A DNA stretch of 34,899 nucleotides from Prasinococcaceae sp. CCMP 1430 (taxonomy: Eukaryota; Prasinodermophyta; Palmophyllophyceae; Prasinococcales; Prasinococcaceae), in assembly GCA_013416795.1 (NCBI GenBank), contig RQSC01000027.1, positions 189,594 through 224,492 of the forward strand. The letters are read 5' to 3'. The position numbers and the translations under genes were made by a program. Positions within the stretch are counted from its first letter, which is position 1. Each line of letters starts with the position of its first letter. The notes under the pieces were generated by a model. It made no database searches. It was not told the origin of the DNA and saw nothing but the letters and a program-made list of their open reading frames with translations. Shown in pieces: positions 1 through 11,509 of this stretch.

Positions 1-76
1 ACGCCGAGGGCGGCGAGGCGGCGCGCGGCCGCGGCTGTGGCGGCGGGTGCGCGTCCAGCGGCAGGCAGCGTGCGAC

Positions 77-2016
77 ATGAGCTGTGACGGCGTGCCCTCG
101 ACGGTGCCGGCGGGTGCCGGCGTGCGCACGTACGATGAGGAGATGGCGTACCTCGAGCGCCTCGACCCCAATCGCTGGCGCATCAAGGTCGGTCGCACGC
201 GCAGCACAGCGGCGCAGTGCGGCGCGGCTCGGGCCTAGGCTGCCCGTCCGTGCGGGGTGTGCACGCGCCCGCCTCGCGTCCGCATCTCGCGTGCTCGATC
301 GCTGACTCGCTCTCTCATTCTCTCTCTTGTGCTCTCTCACACATACGTGCGCGTCCAGGCTGGGTTTGTCCCGGAGATGAAAGTCGACGGCATGTTCTAC
401 GTGAACGAGAAACTGCAGGGCCTGGCGCTTGGTGAGCTCGAGGTGGCATGTGAGCGTGCCAAGGCGAGCGGCGGCGGTGGTGGCTTCCTGCCAGCGGTGA
501 AGCAGATTGCCAATGTGGCCGCGCTACCTGGCGTAGTTGGCCACTCGGTGGGGCTGCCTGATGTGCACTCGGGCTACGGCTTTGCCATTGGCAACGTTGC
601 CGCATTCGACATGGATGATCCTGACGCGATCGTGTCGCCCGGCGGAGTCGGCTTCGACATCAACTGCGGCGTGCGCCTCATCCGCACCAACCTTAGCGAA
701 GAGGACGTCGCGCCCATTAAGGAGCAGCTGACGCAGTCGCTCTTCGACCACATCCCGGTGGGTGTGGGTTCGCAAGGTATCATCCCCACCACAGCAGGGG
801 ACCTCAACGAGGCGCTCGAGATGGGCATGGACTGGTCGCTTCGTGAGGGCTACGCGTGGGCGGAGGACAAAGAGCACTGGTGCGCGCGCGCACGCGCGGG
901 CCAGTGGTCGGCGACCTCACTTGCAGGAGAGTGCAAAGGCGCTCCTCCCAACCCGCTCTGCCGCGCGCGCGTGCGTTATCTCGTTCGCTGCACGCGACTG
1001 ACCGCGACCGCCGCCTCTGCACACGCACGCGCGTCCGCCCGGCCTCGCCCACATCTTCGCTCACGCTCGCTCGCAGCGAGGAGTACGGTCGCATGCTCAC
1101 CGCCGACCCCAACAAGGTGTCCACGCGCGCGAAGAAGCGCGGGCTGCCGCAGATGGGCACGCTCGGCGCCGGAAATCACTACGCAGAGGTGCAAGTGGTC
1201 GACGAAATCTACGACGAGCGCGCCGCGGGCAAGATGGGCATCGACCGCGTCGGACAGGTGGTGGTCATGCTGCACTCAGGTTCGCGTGGGCTGGGCCACC
1301 AGGTGGCCACCGACGCGCTGACGGCGATGGAGCGTGCGATGAAGCGCGATGGCATCTCGGTGAATGATCGCCAGCTGGCGTGCGCGCGCATCGGCTCGCA
1401 GGAAGGCCAAGACTACCTGGCGTCGATGGCCGCCGCGGCAAACTACGCGTGGGTCAACCGCTCGTCGATGACCTTCCTGGTGCGTCAGGCGTTTGCAAAG
1501 GCGTTCAAGAAGACACCCGATGACCTCGACATGCACGTCATCTATGACGTGTCGCACAACATCGCCAAAATGGAGGAGCACGTCGTGAACGGCGAGCGCA
1601 AGAGGCTGCTCGTGCATCGCAAGGGTTCCACGCGGGCCTTCCCGCCGCACCACCCGCTCATTCCCGTCGACTACCAGCTGACCGGCCAGCCGGTACTCAT
1701 TGGCGGGACCATGGGCACGTGCTCGTACGTGCTCACGGGCACCGAGAAGGGCATGCGCGAGACGTTCGGCTCGACGTGCCACGGGGCGGGACGCGCACAG
1801 AGCCGCAACAAGTCAAGGCACAATCTCGACTACACACAGGTGCTCGACGCTCTTAAGGCCAAGGGCATCAGCATCCGCGTCGCGTCACCAAAGCTGGTGA
1901 TGGAGGAAGCCCCAGAGAGCTACAAGGACGTAACGGCGGTAATCGACACCTGCCATGACGCCGGCATTTCGAAAAAATGCGTCAGACTGAGGCCCATCGC
2001 TGTCGTTAAGGGATAA
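77..2016 (+). CDS. RTCB: RtcB-type 3'-phosphate RNA ligase (tRNA-splicing ligase)
   Basis: GTP/Mn-dependent ligase that joins 2',3'-cyclic-phosphate and 5'-OH RNA ends; in animals and archaea it seals tRNA exons. I read three exons: 77-187, 359-879 and 1077-2016, giving 523 residues (human about 505). Intron 1 (188-358, phase 0) joins WRIK to AGFVPEM. Intron 2 (880-1076) splits the Cys codon of EDKEHCEEYGRML. The metal and guanylate site is intact: [10 protein letters not shown] (metal Cys), [26 protein letters not shown] and the guanylated His in STCHGAGRA. The C-terminus is the canonical LRPIAVVKG. The start at 77 gives a short leader before the conserved YDEEMAYLE. The gene converges on the Hsp33 gene with 115 bases between stops. 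The family call is very secure; exon borders are inferred from frame and conservation. Confidence 0.96.
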
Positions 2017-2131
2017 GAGCACGACCAGAATCCTGAGCGCGCCGCTCGCGCGATCTCTGGGCCGCGGGGGCACGGGGTGACACTTAATATCACGACCTGG
2101 GATGCACAAGCACAAACGATTCGTTACGCGA

Positions 2132-3316
2132 TCACTTTGCGCCGGGCGCCGCGCCGTCAGTCTCGGCCTCCTCCTCGGGATCGACGGGCGAGTCTGCGTC
2201 GAGCTCGGCCTGCGATTCCCAGCGTGCTGAGACCTTGCAGAATTCACAGTTGACCTCCAGATACCCCACGTCCTCGAAGATCTCATCCACCTCTTGCGGG
2301 GGCAGCGTTGCCACCGCCCTTCGCATCCTGCGCTTGATGTCGTCCTCGCAGCACGGGCCATAGCGCGGCTCGAAGGACTGCGCGTAGCCCTCCTCGGGCT
2401 GCAGGCCCTCAAGCAGCATGAGCGCCACCTGATCGGGTCGAATGCCGCGCGCGGCGATCTGGCTGGGCGGTGGCATAGCCGCCAGATTGGCTTCGAGCTG
2501 CGTAAGCGTCTCCTCTGAGGCGAACGGCAGCACCTGCACCATGTAGCCCTGTGCGCCCAGTACCTCGCCGTCCCCCTTGACCTGAACACCCAGGCCGAGT
2601 GCCCCATTCTGCTGCTCACTGTCCGACATGTAATGCGTAAGGTCCGTCGCGATACCGCCGTCGCGGATCTGCACGATGCCCGTAAAGGGCTCTTTCCAGC
2701 TGGGGTGCGATCGCACGACGGCGACCGTGCCGGGGCCCACGGCCTCCTCGACGTTCAACTGGCCGTCTGCTCGCGGCGGCAGGTCGATGTGCGGGTTCGT
2801 CACCAGCCCGCGCACCTGGCAGTCGTGCGTGGCGATGGCCTTGATGGTGCCCAGGGGGCCGCGCCCCGTGAAGGTTACCTGCGTCTGCTCGTCGGGGCCC
2901 TTGAACGCGCCGAGCAGCAGCGTGCCGAGCAATGTGCGGCCTAGCGCAACGCCCGCCGTTGCGCTCGTGCCGTGGCGCGCCCGCATCTCGCGCACCAGCT
3001 CGCTCCCCTCCACGCAGAGCACGGTCACCTCGCCATTGCCGCTGATCTGTCGCCAGAGCTCGTCGCCCGACTCACGCGGCGTCGGTGCACCGGGCGTCGC
3101 GTCCACCGCGTCGGACTGCCCTGCGGCGGCTGCCGCCGCCCCGCGCGCTCGCCGCAGCGGTGCGAGGCCGGGCGCGGCGCTCGCAGTGTGGCGCGCAGAG
3201 GCTCCCTCCCCGCTGGCGCCACGCGCGGCCACGCACGCAGCAGCCGCCGCCGCCACAGCAGGGCCTCCCCAGTCGGCGGACTTCCGAATGCTGTGGAGAG
3301 CTTTCGCTTTGACCAT
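2132..3316 (-). CDS. Hsp33-family redox-regulated chaperone, probably organelle-targeted
   Basis: Homologue of bacterial HslO/Hsp33, a holdase activated by oxidation of a C-terminal zinc site. Single exon, 394 residues from the ATG at 3316. The frame is open further upstream, but this Met precedes an Ala/Arg-rich stretch of about 85 residues that looks like a plastid or mitochondrial targeting peptide. The chaperone domain follows (GRTLLGTLLLGAFKG, GPLGTIKAIA, GQLNVEEAVGPG, PFTGIVQIRDG, QGYMVQVLPFA). The zinc region is unusual: the family norm is CxC then CxxC, but here the first pair reads GPCCEDD and the second is CEFC. The tail is acidic (DPEEEAETDG). Hsp33 outside bacteria is known from algae and some protists. 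An element CCTAAACCCTA lies about 60 bases upstream of the ATG. Confidence 0.9.
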   Translation of the reverse strand: MVKAKALHSIRKSADWGGPAVAAAAAACVAARGASGEGASARHTASAAPGLAPLRRARGAAAAAAGQSDAVDATPGAPTPRESGDELWRQISGNGEVTVLCVEGSELVREMRARHGTSATAGVALGRTLLGTLLLGAFKGPDEQTQVTFTGRGPLGTIKAIATHDCQVRGLVTNPHIDLPPRADGQLNVEEAVGPGTVAVVRSHPSWKEPFTGIVQIRDGGIATDLTHYMSDSEQQNGALGLGVQVKGDGEVLGAQGYMVQVLPFASEETLTQLEANLAAMPPPSQIAARGIRPDQVALMLLEGLQPEEGYAQSFEPRYGPCCEDDIKRRMRRAVATLPPQEVDEIFEDVGYLEVNCEFCKVSARWESQAELDADSPVDPEEEAETDGAAPGAK

Positions 3317-3376
3317 AAAAAGCGCTCGGCGCGCCAGAAACTCGCCACTTTCCGCAAAAATTCTGCCGTTCCCGCT

Positions 3377-3387
3377 CCTAAACCCTA
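3377..3387 (+). promoter_or_regulatory. Telomere-like CCTAAACCCTA upstream of Hsp33
   Basis: About one and a half plant-type CCCTAAA units, about 60 bases upstream of the Hsp33 ATG on the opposite strand. It contains a complete AAACCCTA telo box. Promoter role inferred from plant precedents. Confidence 0.45.
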
Positions 3388-3599
3388 CCACTTCGCGCTG
3401 GGTTCCGCACCGGCGGGGAGCCCACACCCATGAGCTACGCCGCGCGCACGCCGCAGCGGCGCGGATTCCTCCTTTGGTGCTGTGTCTCAATCGTGGCGGT
3501 TTATGTGACATCTCGACGGCCCCCCTTCCCACCCTCCTTGCGCCGCAAGCAGACGTCCTGGAAAGACCCCGCTGTCGTGCCGCGCGGGCCCGGAACGGC

Positions 3600-6500
3600 C
3601 TATCGGAGGAAGGACTTGATGTCCTCGCCCGAGATAGATGAGAGCTCGGCGATGAAGTCCTGCGTCATGGCCTCGACGGTGGCGTCCGAGTCCTCGAGCA
3701 TCTCGGCGAGGATAGGCACGCTCTCGGCCAGCATGGGCAGGTACTCCTCCTTGGTGGCGTCGAGCAGGGCGCGCGCGCAGCGCAGCGCGACGCGTCGCAC
3801 TGGCGCCGTGGCGCCGTCGCGGGCCTGCGTGAGCAAGCCACGGTTGAAGCGCGAGTGCAGCTGCTCGGGCATGCGGCGCACCACAGCGCCGACAGCGCCC
3901 ACCAGCGCGTCGGCGGCGCCCGAGGCTTCGCCCTCGACGACCGCGGCGCACGGTCCCACCGACGCGACAAGCGCGTCCAGCACGCGCTCCAGCGTCGCGC
4001 CCGTCGCCACCGCGCCGTCGGTGTCGTGCGTGCAGAGCGCCGACAGCAGGCGCAGCGATAGCACGCGGCACGCCTCCACCGCGCCGGCGCCCGTTGCTTC
4101 AACATCCGCGCCGGCGGCCGCCTCGGAGCCGCCACGGCGCTTCTTAAACACCGGCATGGCGTCGCCGTCGCTCGCGCTGGCCTCCGCCATGCGGAGTACG
4201 TGCGGCAGCAGACGACTCTGGAACGGCAGGAAGACGCCACGCAGCGCCTCGGCGATGTCCAGCGAGAGCCCAAGGAGCGCCGCCGTCTCTGCGCACGGCA
4301 TCAGCGCGTCGGGCGCCGCGTCGTCGTCCGCAGTCGCTCCAGCGGCGGCGCGAACGGACTCGGAGCGGCTCGCTTCGGCAGCCGCGCGCATTGCGCTGTG
4401 GAAGAGCGGCCTGAACACGTTCTCGCTCGTGCGTAGCACGAGTGCCACGGCCGTGGCACGTGCAGCCTCAGCGGCCTCAGCGGCACTGACAGCCCCTCCG
4501 AGCTCGCCCGCGGCCGCGCGCACGCAGAGCGTGCGCATCGCGCCGAAGACATCCGCTGCGTACTCGCCCACGTCGCGCTGCGGCAACGACTTGACAAAGC
4601 CCGCGGCAAGGCCAGCCGCGGCAACGGCCGCTCGCGATCCGTCGGCAGCCGCGCAGGCCCCAGCGAGTGGGTCAGCCAGCACGCGCGCAGGCACGCGTAC
4701 GGGCAGCGCTGCGAGCGCCGCCGAGGCGCGCGAAGCGGCCTGTGCGACGCCTGCTCCAACGCCCTCCATGCCAACGGCCTCCGACACAACGGGATGGAGC
4801 AGGAGCCTGAGCACTGACGGCATGTAGGGCGACAGCATGCCACCGGCCGAGTCAACGAGCGACCCCAGCGCAGTGTAGGCGGCCGCCAGGCGCAGCGGCG
4901 CCTCGGCATCCGCCTCGGCGCCCGAGTTCGAGCTCTTGACGGTGGCCTTGACCGCCGAATCGGCAGCGGCGATGACGCTCTTCGCGAGCACGGGAACGCT
5001 TGGTGTGACCTCGGAACCAAGTGCTGCCATGAGGCTCGCGGCGGCTGCAAGCGCCGAGGCCACCACCGCGGCCGGCCTGCCCCTCTCGTGTGAAGCTTGG
5101 TCCAGTGCGGGTGCGAGGCAGGCCGACAGCGCCTCGAGCAACTCGGGCTCGAGCTGCTGCGCGCCGGCACCAGCGCGCGCGGCGCGCGCGATGGCGTCGG
5201 CGCACAGCAGCGCGCCCTGCGCCTCAGCGCCGCGCTCAGCCACGAAGAGGCCGCACGCCACGCGCAACAGGCACGCGGCGGCGGCACCGCCCGCTCCCAC
5301 CAGCGCCTCAGCGGCGTGCGACGTGTGCGCGGGGCCGTCAAGCAGAGCATCGGCGGTGAGCTCGAGCGCGCAGGCGTGCAGCACCTCCTCCTCGCCCTCG
5401 GCGACCGTCGCAAGCGCCGAAAGGTAGTCGGCGAGTGGCAGCCGGCGTCGGAGGCCAGACACTAATGACTCGAGCGCCTCGCGCGCGTCGGATGCACCCG
5501 CGTCCGACGCGCAGTCATCAGCGCTGGCGTCAACACGGGCGCCCGCACGTGCCTCTCCGAGCACCACCACACACGTCTGCAGCAGCACGGCGTGCGCCTC
5601 GACAGACGCCTCGTCCTCCGATCGCAACGGCGCCGCGGAGGGCGCCGCACACACATCGGCCGCGAACAATGCGGCGGCAGCGAGCAACGGGCCATCGGCG
5701 GCCTCCTCCATCAGCTCTGCGCAGATGACAGCGCGATCAGCGGGGCGGAGGCGCGCGCACAACGCAGCGGCCGTCTCTGTGGCATCCCATTGCTCAGCGT
5801 CTGCGCTGTCGCCTGAGGTGCGCTCGAGGAGCGCGAGCATGAGCGACGATGTGGCCGAGTCCGGGAGAGCGCGCGCGACGGTCGTGGCGAGCGGGGTGCG
5901 CTGCGGCGCTGGCGCCGCGTCCAGCGCGCTGATGAAGGAGCGCAGCATGGCCTCCTGAGAGGTGCGCTCGTCACCCTCTGCAAATACCCATGCGAGCACC
6001 ACCGACTCGAGTGCCGATTGCATCGCGCGCCACTGCGAGGCGCTTGCGGCGGCCATCGAGCGTTGGCCGGCGAGGGACACCACCTCCAAGACGTGGTCGA
6101 GCGCCTGTGAGAATCATCAAGGCGCAGGTGGAGAGGAGGGGCGGCAGTGACGCAGTCAGCGCACGGGACACAGCGAGGTCAGTGGATGGTACTGGTGGGG
6201 AGGGGATGCGTGCGCGTGTGATGTGCCCAAGTTCGAATTCCCGCTCCCCACGCTGGTGAGAGGGTTGTACACAAGGGCGACGTTCATCTTCGCCGATTTC
6301 CAAAATGCGAACTGTCACGGGGAGTTGACGGCTCGGTCTGACACATATCGGCGATGGCGCGGCGCCCCTCACGCGCTTTCGCGTGCGCCTTACCTGCTGA
6401 GGGTCGACCTGGGCGACCACCGCCAGCGCGCCCAGTGCAGCGGCGCGAATAGCGCCATCACTGGTGGTGCGAGCGGCATCCACGATGAGCTCAACGCCCT

Positions 6501-9500
6501 CCACGGGCACCTCCACCACCTCGCCTGTCTCACCCGCACGGCTCACGATGCCGTCAATGGCCTGCAGCGCAAGCAGCTGCGCGTACTGCGCGCTTGCCGC
6601 CGAAGAAGCGCTAGCGCCGGCGGCCTCTTCGCCTTCGCCCTCGGCGCCGCTCGGCGCTGCCGACGCGCATGCCGCTGCCGTCGTGCGCAGCAGACGCAGC
6701 AAGGGCGCCAGAAGCGCGGCGCGGGCGAGCGCGGGGCGACTCTGCACGAGCTGCAGCACAGCGACCACGTCGTCGAGCGAGCGGGTCATGGCCTTCGGTG
6801 CCTTGGCGCTCGCGTCCTCGGCGATGGTGACCGATGCCTTGCTCTTTCGGCCACGGGACCTCTTCTTGGGCGGCGGCGGCGCTGCCACGGCGGCGGCGGC
6901 TTCCGACGCCGCGGCTGCCGCGGCGGGTGTGGTGCCTGCACCCGACCACTCAAGCAGCGGCGCGAGAAAGTCGGGCGGAAGCAGCAGCTCTGCGAGCACG
7001 TCCTGCGTTGCTGCCCGTAGCCGCGCATCTGCAGCGCGCTGCGCAAGCGCCAGCAGCGCAAGAAGCACCTCTGTGCGCTCGGCCGTCGACGGCAGCGCGG
7101 TGAAGAGCGCGGGTGTCGTGGCTGCGACGACTGCGTGCGAGCCAGCGCGGAGCGCAGCGAGGAGCGCCTCGAGCGGCTCCGACGCCAACGTCAGTGCGGC
7201 TGCTGCACGTGGCGTGTATCTTTGAAGGCAGGCCTCTTCAAGGGCGGGGGCCATTGCGGCCCCTGCTGAGGCCGCCCCGTCGGCCACACACCGCGAAAGT
7301 AGCGGCCCCACGAGGCGCACCTGTCGCTCGTGCCAGCCGGCGCCGGCGGTGGCCCCGAGCAGGGCAAGGGCCTCGTCGGCCGGGCAGTCTTGCGCCGCGG
7401 CGCGACCACACAGTGAGGCAGTGAGCGAGAGCCTCGTCGAGGAGTCGAGCGTCGCACCCACATTGTCGTTTTCCGTAAGAGCGGCACACACGGCCTTAGC
7501 GGCCGCCTGTGCATCCGAAGCGATCTCCTGCGCACAGTCGACCAGGCAAGCACCTACCGCAGCCGCTGCAGATGCGTCCTCGTGCGTCGACAATGAAGAT
7601 CGCCGCCTCTCGCTGTTCTTCTTGCCGCCGCCCGTGCCACCCGAGCTCCCTGCCGACATCGCTGCGAGCACGCGCGCGACGCTGAGCGCCGCGGTGCGCA
7701 CCTCGCGCTCGGGGCGCGCCACAGCAACCAGCAGCGAGCCGGCTACCTTTGCTGGCGCGCGCTCTGCGGCCGCGCGCAGCTCGGCGCCCATTGTTGCCAG
7801 GCGTCTCGCGGCCGCAGCGGCCGCTGTAGGCTCGTCTCGCGCGGCGGCCGCCTCGAGCATTGCGACCTCGTCGACGCCCTCGGCCTCCCTTGCGCGGGCC
7901 ACAAGCACGTTGACGACGTCGCCGCCGTGGCCTGAGGCGCCCAGTAGACACGCGAGCAGGCGCGAGGAGGGTGCACCGAGCTCGACGCCCATCGCCAGCG
8001 CATAGGCGGCCGCGCGCAGTGCGTACGCAGACACTGCGGATGTGGCCCCCTTGAAGTGCTCAGTGGCCGCTGCAAGCGCCTCAGGCGTGGGCAGGCCGCC
8101 GGCGCCGGCCGCGAACTCGTTCGCGGCATCGGGGAGGTCGCTTAGCGCCGCGAGGCCCGCCCCAGCCGTGCCGCGCTCGTCGGCACCCCACGCGTCCAGC
8201 GTGGGCGCTTCCATTGCTTCGATGAGCGCTCTCCTGTCCGACGCCGTGGAAGCGCTGGCGAGTGCCTCGACGCACGCAAACAGCAGCATAGGCGGTGGTG
8301 GCGATGTCGCGCGCAGTGCGGCGGCCACTGGCGCTACGTTGGCAGTAGGATCCGCCAACATCCACGCCGACACGCAGGAGGCCACACCGAGCGAGATGCG
8401 GGCGTCCTCAAGCGCGCGTGCCTCCGGGGCAGCGGACGTCTTCTTCGCCTTCTTTGTTGGCTTCTCCTCCTCCTTCTTCTTCTTCTTCTTCTTCTTCTTC
8501 TTCTTCTCCTGCTGCGTCTCCGCTTCGCCCTGGGCGTCGTCATCCCGCGCGGGCCACCACTCAAGCGCAGGCGCATCGGCGAGCATACTCACGCGCTGCT
8601 TGCTGCCCTTGGCTGCCTTGACGTAGCACGAGGCCTTGGCAGCGGCCCTGCCGAGCTTGCGCGATCCTGGCAGCACAAGCGCGAGCTCCACCAGAGCAAG
8701 CCATGCGGCGCGCTCGTGCGTGTCCGCGTGCGTGCGAGCGAAGCGTCCGCCGATGAGCTCGACCGCCGCGCGACCGTTGGCGCGCACGTCACTCGCACCG
8801 CTCCCACGCCCGTGGGGAGCCTCCACGCCCGCGGTGGCCACGCCGCGCAGCGCGGCAAGCAGCGAGCCCGCGGGTACCGCCGCGAGCAGCACAGGACACT
8901 CGAGCGCCGCCTTAACCACCGAAGGTTCTTCGTGGCCCGTCACCCGCCGCAGCATCGCCTCCGCGAGTACAGGCCGCCACGCTCCCTCGCCGAGGCCGCC
9001 GTCGCTCGCCATCGCACCGCTGAGCTGCTCGGTGAGAGCGCGCAGCGCCGCGCGGCGCGCGCGTGGGCGAGACGCGTCAAGTGCAGTGAGGATAGGCATG
9101 CCACCTGCCTCCTCTACGGGCGCGTGCACGCCATCGCAGCGGAAGGTAGATCCTGCCGGCGCCAGTGCGCCCCCATCAGCACCCTGCGCCCCTCCGGCGG
9201 GCGCGCCGCCCCCTCCATTCGAGTCGGTGGTGTCGACCTTCTTGGTGTTTTTCTTGCTGCTGCTCGCCTTCTTCAGGCCAACGCCGACGCGCGCGGTGTC
9301 ATCAGCACGAGCGGCGAGCGCTACTGCGAGCGGCTCGGGGTACAGCTCCTGCATGACCCCGAGCAGGCGCCGCGCCGCACCCGCATTGCCTCCCGACTGG
9401 GCGGCCACGGCGGAGGCGTCACCTGAGGCATCGGCGGATCCTTGCCCGTCCTCCTCGCCGGCGGCCACGCCGATGAGCACGCGCGCGGCCACGGCGGCAG

Positions 9501-10554
9501 CCGTTGCACCGAGCGGTGCCTCGCGCAGCAGACGCTCTGTGGCGCGCTCGTAGTGCACATTGGCGCCGCTGTGCTCGGCAAGCATGCGCAGCACGGCCGC
9601 CACGTAGAACGGCGAGCGTCCACCGCGCGCCACCGCGACGCACGTCTCAGCGAAGCGAGGCAGACGCACGACAGCGCGGAAGGCCCCCACGGGCAGCGCG
9701 TCCTCACCCTGCGCCTGCACGAGCGCCGCGAGACACAGCATCGCCGGTGCCGCCAGCTGGTCGGTCGCGCCGCGCGCGATCGCCTCGCCGAGCGCAGCCA
9801 GAGGCTCGGCCGCGAGCTGCGCGCGCGCGGCAAGCGCCACCGCGGCCATGTAGTATCCGGCAGCGAGCTCGGAACTACCACCTTTGGCGACGCCCCTGGC
9901 GATGACCGGCAGGAGGCGCGCGATGAAGACTTCGTCCAGCGGTGTCCTGCTCGCCGCGAGCGTCTCGGCGAGCAGCACAGTCGCGAACGCCGCCGTTCGG
10001 CGCGAGAACTCGGCGGTGATGTGCGCCTCGCCCAGGAGGCCGAGCAGCAGACCGTGGTCATGAAGGCAGCGCTTGACGAGCACTTCACGCGGCAGCGGCG
10101 CGCCCGTGCGCTGCACGTCCTCCAGGAACTCGAAGCGCCCCCCGGCGACGTGCAGGCAGCGAACGAGGCGTACGAAGAGCTGCGTGTCGTGGTAGGGCAT
10201 GGCCATGGCAACCATCGCGCCGGTGTTGTATTCGTTGGCGCGGAAGCGACGCATGAGGTACTCGAGCACCTTGTGCGCGGCGGGCTCGAGCAGGTGCGGC
10301 GAGAGCAGGCGCAGCGTGCGCTGCAGGTGGTCGTCGAGCGCCGCGCTCTCCTCGGGCGCGAGGTGGTCGCGGTCGGCCATGCCATCGACGAGCTTGCGCG
10401 CGAAGAGCGGCTGCGCGGCCGCGCCGAGCGCGGCGTCCCTCGCGGCGAGCTCCTCGTAGCCGTTGCACGCCACTGCGTACACGTCGGCCACGTCCATGTC
10501 CGCCGCTTCGCGCTGCGAGAACAGCAGGCTCGGCCGGTGCACGCCCCCGTGCAG
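3600..10554 (-). CDS. UTP10: UTP10/HEATR1, giant HEAT-repeat SSU-processome protein
   Basis: Component of the t-UTP subcomplex of the U3 snoRNP/SSU processome, needed in the nucleolus for rDNA transcription and early 18S processing. Two exons are supported: 10554-6394 and 6104-3600, about 2220 residues, close to the human 2144. The splice CAG|GTAAGG ... CACAG|GCG (intron 6105-6393, phase 0) joins VDPQQ to ALDHVLEVV, which matches the family's conserved DHVLPIF region. The N-terminus carries RPSLLFSQREAADMDV, equivalent to the plant RPSILFSPKEAADFD block, then MPYHDTQLFVRLVR. A Lys homopolymer sits mid-protein. The C-terminus, ending SGEDIKSFLR, fits the family tail. No in-frame ATG lies between a TGA near 10590 and the conserved block. 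A short upstream exon is therefore expected; an acceptor after GGGCAAG would start this exon at 10554. The true start was not found. Confidence 0.93.
6105..6393 (-). other. Intron of UTP10 with consensus donor
   Basis: Read on the minus strand, the donor is CAG|GTAAGG and the acceptor CTCACAG|GCG. It is phase 0 and 289 bases long. This is the only donor in the window with the general GTAAGG consensus, and the only intron deep inside a long gene. Removing it restores a continuous HEAT region; leaving it in adds roughly 96 unconserved residues to the upstream frame. Confidence 0.85.
8473..8506 (-). repeat. CTT microsatellite encoding the UTP10 poly-Lys tract
   Basis: About eleven CTT units on the plus strand, read as AAG codons in UTP10. 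They give a Lys run followed by Glu residues and KPTKKAKK. The tract is in frame and sits in a low-complexity linker between HEAT blocks. It may act as a nucleolar localisation signal and may vary in length between strains. Confidence 0.9.
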
Positions 10555-10605
10555 CTTGCCCGCGGCGGCCGCCGCGTGCGCGCGCGCGGCTCACTGGCAG
10601 CCCCG

Positions 10606-10649
10606 CCAACGCCAACGCCAACGCCCGCGCGCGCGCGCGCGCGCGCGCA
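10606..10649. repeat. CCAACG units followed by a long alternating CG tract
   Basis: Three CCAACG-like units run into about twelve CG dinucleotides, just outside the 5' end of UTP10. Alternating CG of this length can adopt Z-DNA and is prone to sequencing error. It lies where the missing first UTP10 exon or its intron should be. Confidence 0.8.
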
Positions 10650-10833
10650 CTCCGGCGGCCGCCTGCGTTTCGACCTGCAGCCGCCGCGCGCGGCGGCTCC
10701 CCCGCGCGCAGGCGAGGCGCCATCGAGCGCGCGCGCCGAAGACCGATGTTGGGCCGGACGGATGGTGGGCCCCCCGTGTACGTGTACAAGTACCGTCATA
10801 GAATAGTTACAGAGTCCTATCCGATGGCAGGAT

Positions 10834-10890
10834 AGTACCAATTGGTACTCCGTCGAAAAAGTAGGTAGGATCGCACTCCGTCGAAAAAGT
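10834..10890. promoter_or_regulatory. 16-bp palindrome overlapping a 16-bp direct repeat in the UTP10/IMP4 divergent region
   Basis: AGTACCAATTGGTACT at 10834-10849 is a perfect palindrome. ACTCCGTCGAAAAAGT occurs at 10847-10862 and again at 10875-10890, 28 bases apart, and the first copy overlaps the palindrome's end. The segment is AT-richer than its surroundings. It lies between two divergent SSU-processome genes, so a shared transcription-factor site is plausible. A relic of a short mobile element is the alternative. Confidence 0.5.
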
Positions 10891-11509
10891 GCACGCCGCG
10901 ACACTGTGGCACGCTCCACGCAAGCACTCCATTGCGATAGTGCCGAGTGGCGAGCGCGCGACGCGCGAGCGAGGGGTGGTGTGTGTGCCTGATGGTGATG
11001 GCGTATGAAAGGGAGTGGGTGCCCGTGGGTATAATTGATGGCGTTGTTAGATGTGTATTTGACATGGGGGGGGGCGGGCGAGGCGGCCGCGCAGGCCGTC
11101 GTCGAGGCGACCGGCGGCGCGGTGGTGAGCACCTCGGTGGAGAAGGACAAGGAGGATGCGGCGGCGCAGCAGAGGGTCTGAAAGGTCTGGAGACCATCTC
11201 GCTCCTTGGCAACGGCAGGAAGGGGCCGGCGCCTGGGGGCGGGGCGGCTGCTGCGCGCGCGTGGTGTGGGTGGGGTGGGCTGGGGGAGCGGGCGCGCAGG
11301 GGTGGCCGCGCGCGGCGGCCGCGAGAAGGACCGTTCGCCGAGCAGGAACGCAGCTGCGCCGTGCCGCTCCGCTCCGCTCGAGCCACGCCGAGCCGAGCCG
11401 AGCTGCCACTGCGTGAGGAGCGGCCGGGCGGGTGGCGGCCGAGGGGGCAAGCCAGGGCGAATAGCGGAGGAGGGTGGGCGTGGTGTGTGCACGTGGGGGG
11501 ACGGGAAAG

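Noticed and set aside
6228-6250. GTTCGAATT resembling a tRNA T-loop inside the UTP10 intron
   Set aside because: Flanks do not pair as a T-stem and there is no acceptor stem or anticodon arm around it. The similar GTTCGAATT near 25297 fails the same way.
8636-10806. Plus-strand frames opposite UTP10, up to about 450 codons
   Set aside because: Antisense shadows of GC-rich HEAT-repeat coding sequence, with low-complexity composition.
9321-11492. Long minus-strand frame overlapping UTP10's 5' part and the divergent spacer
   Set aside because: Arg/Ser/Pro-rich shadow in a different frame from the conserved UTP10 N-terminus; no recognisable domains.
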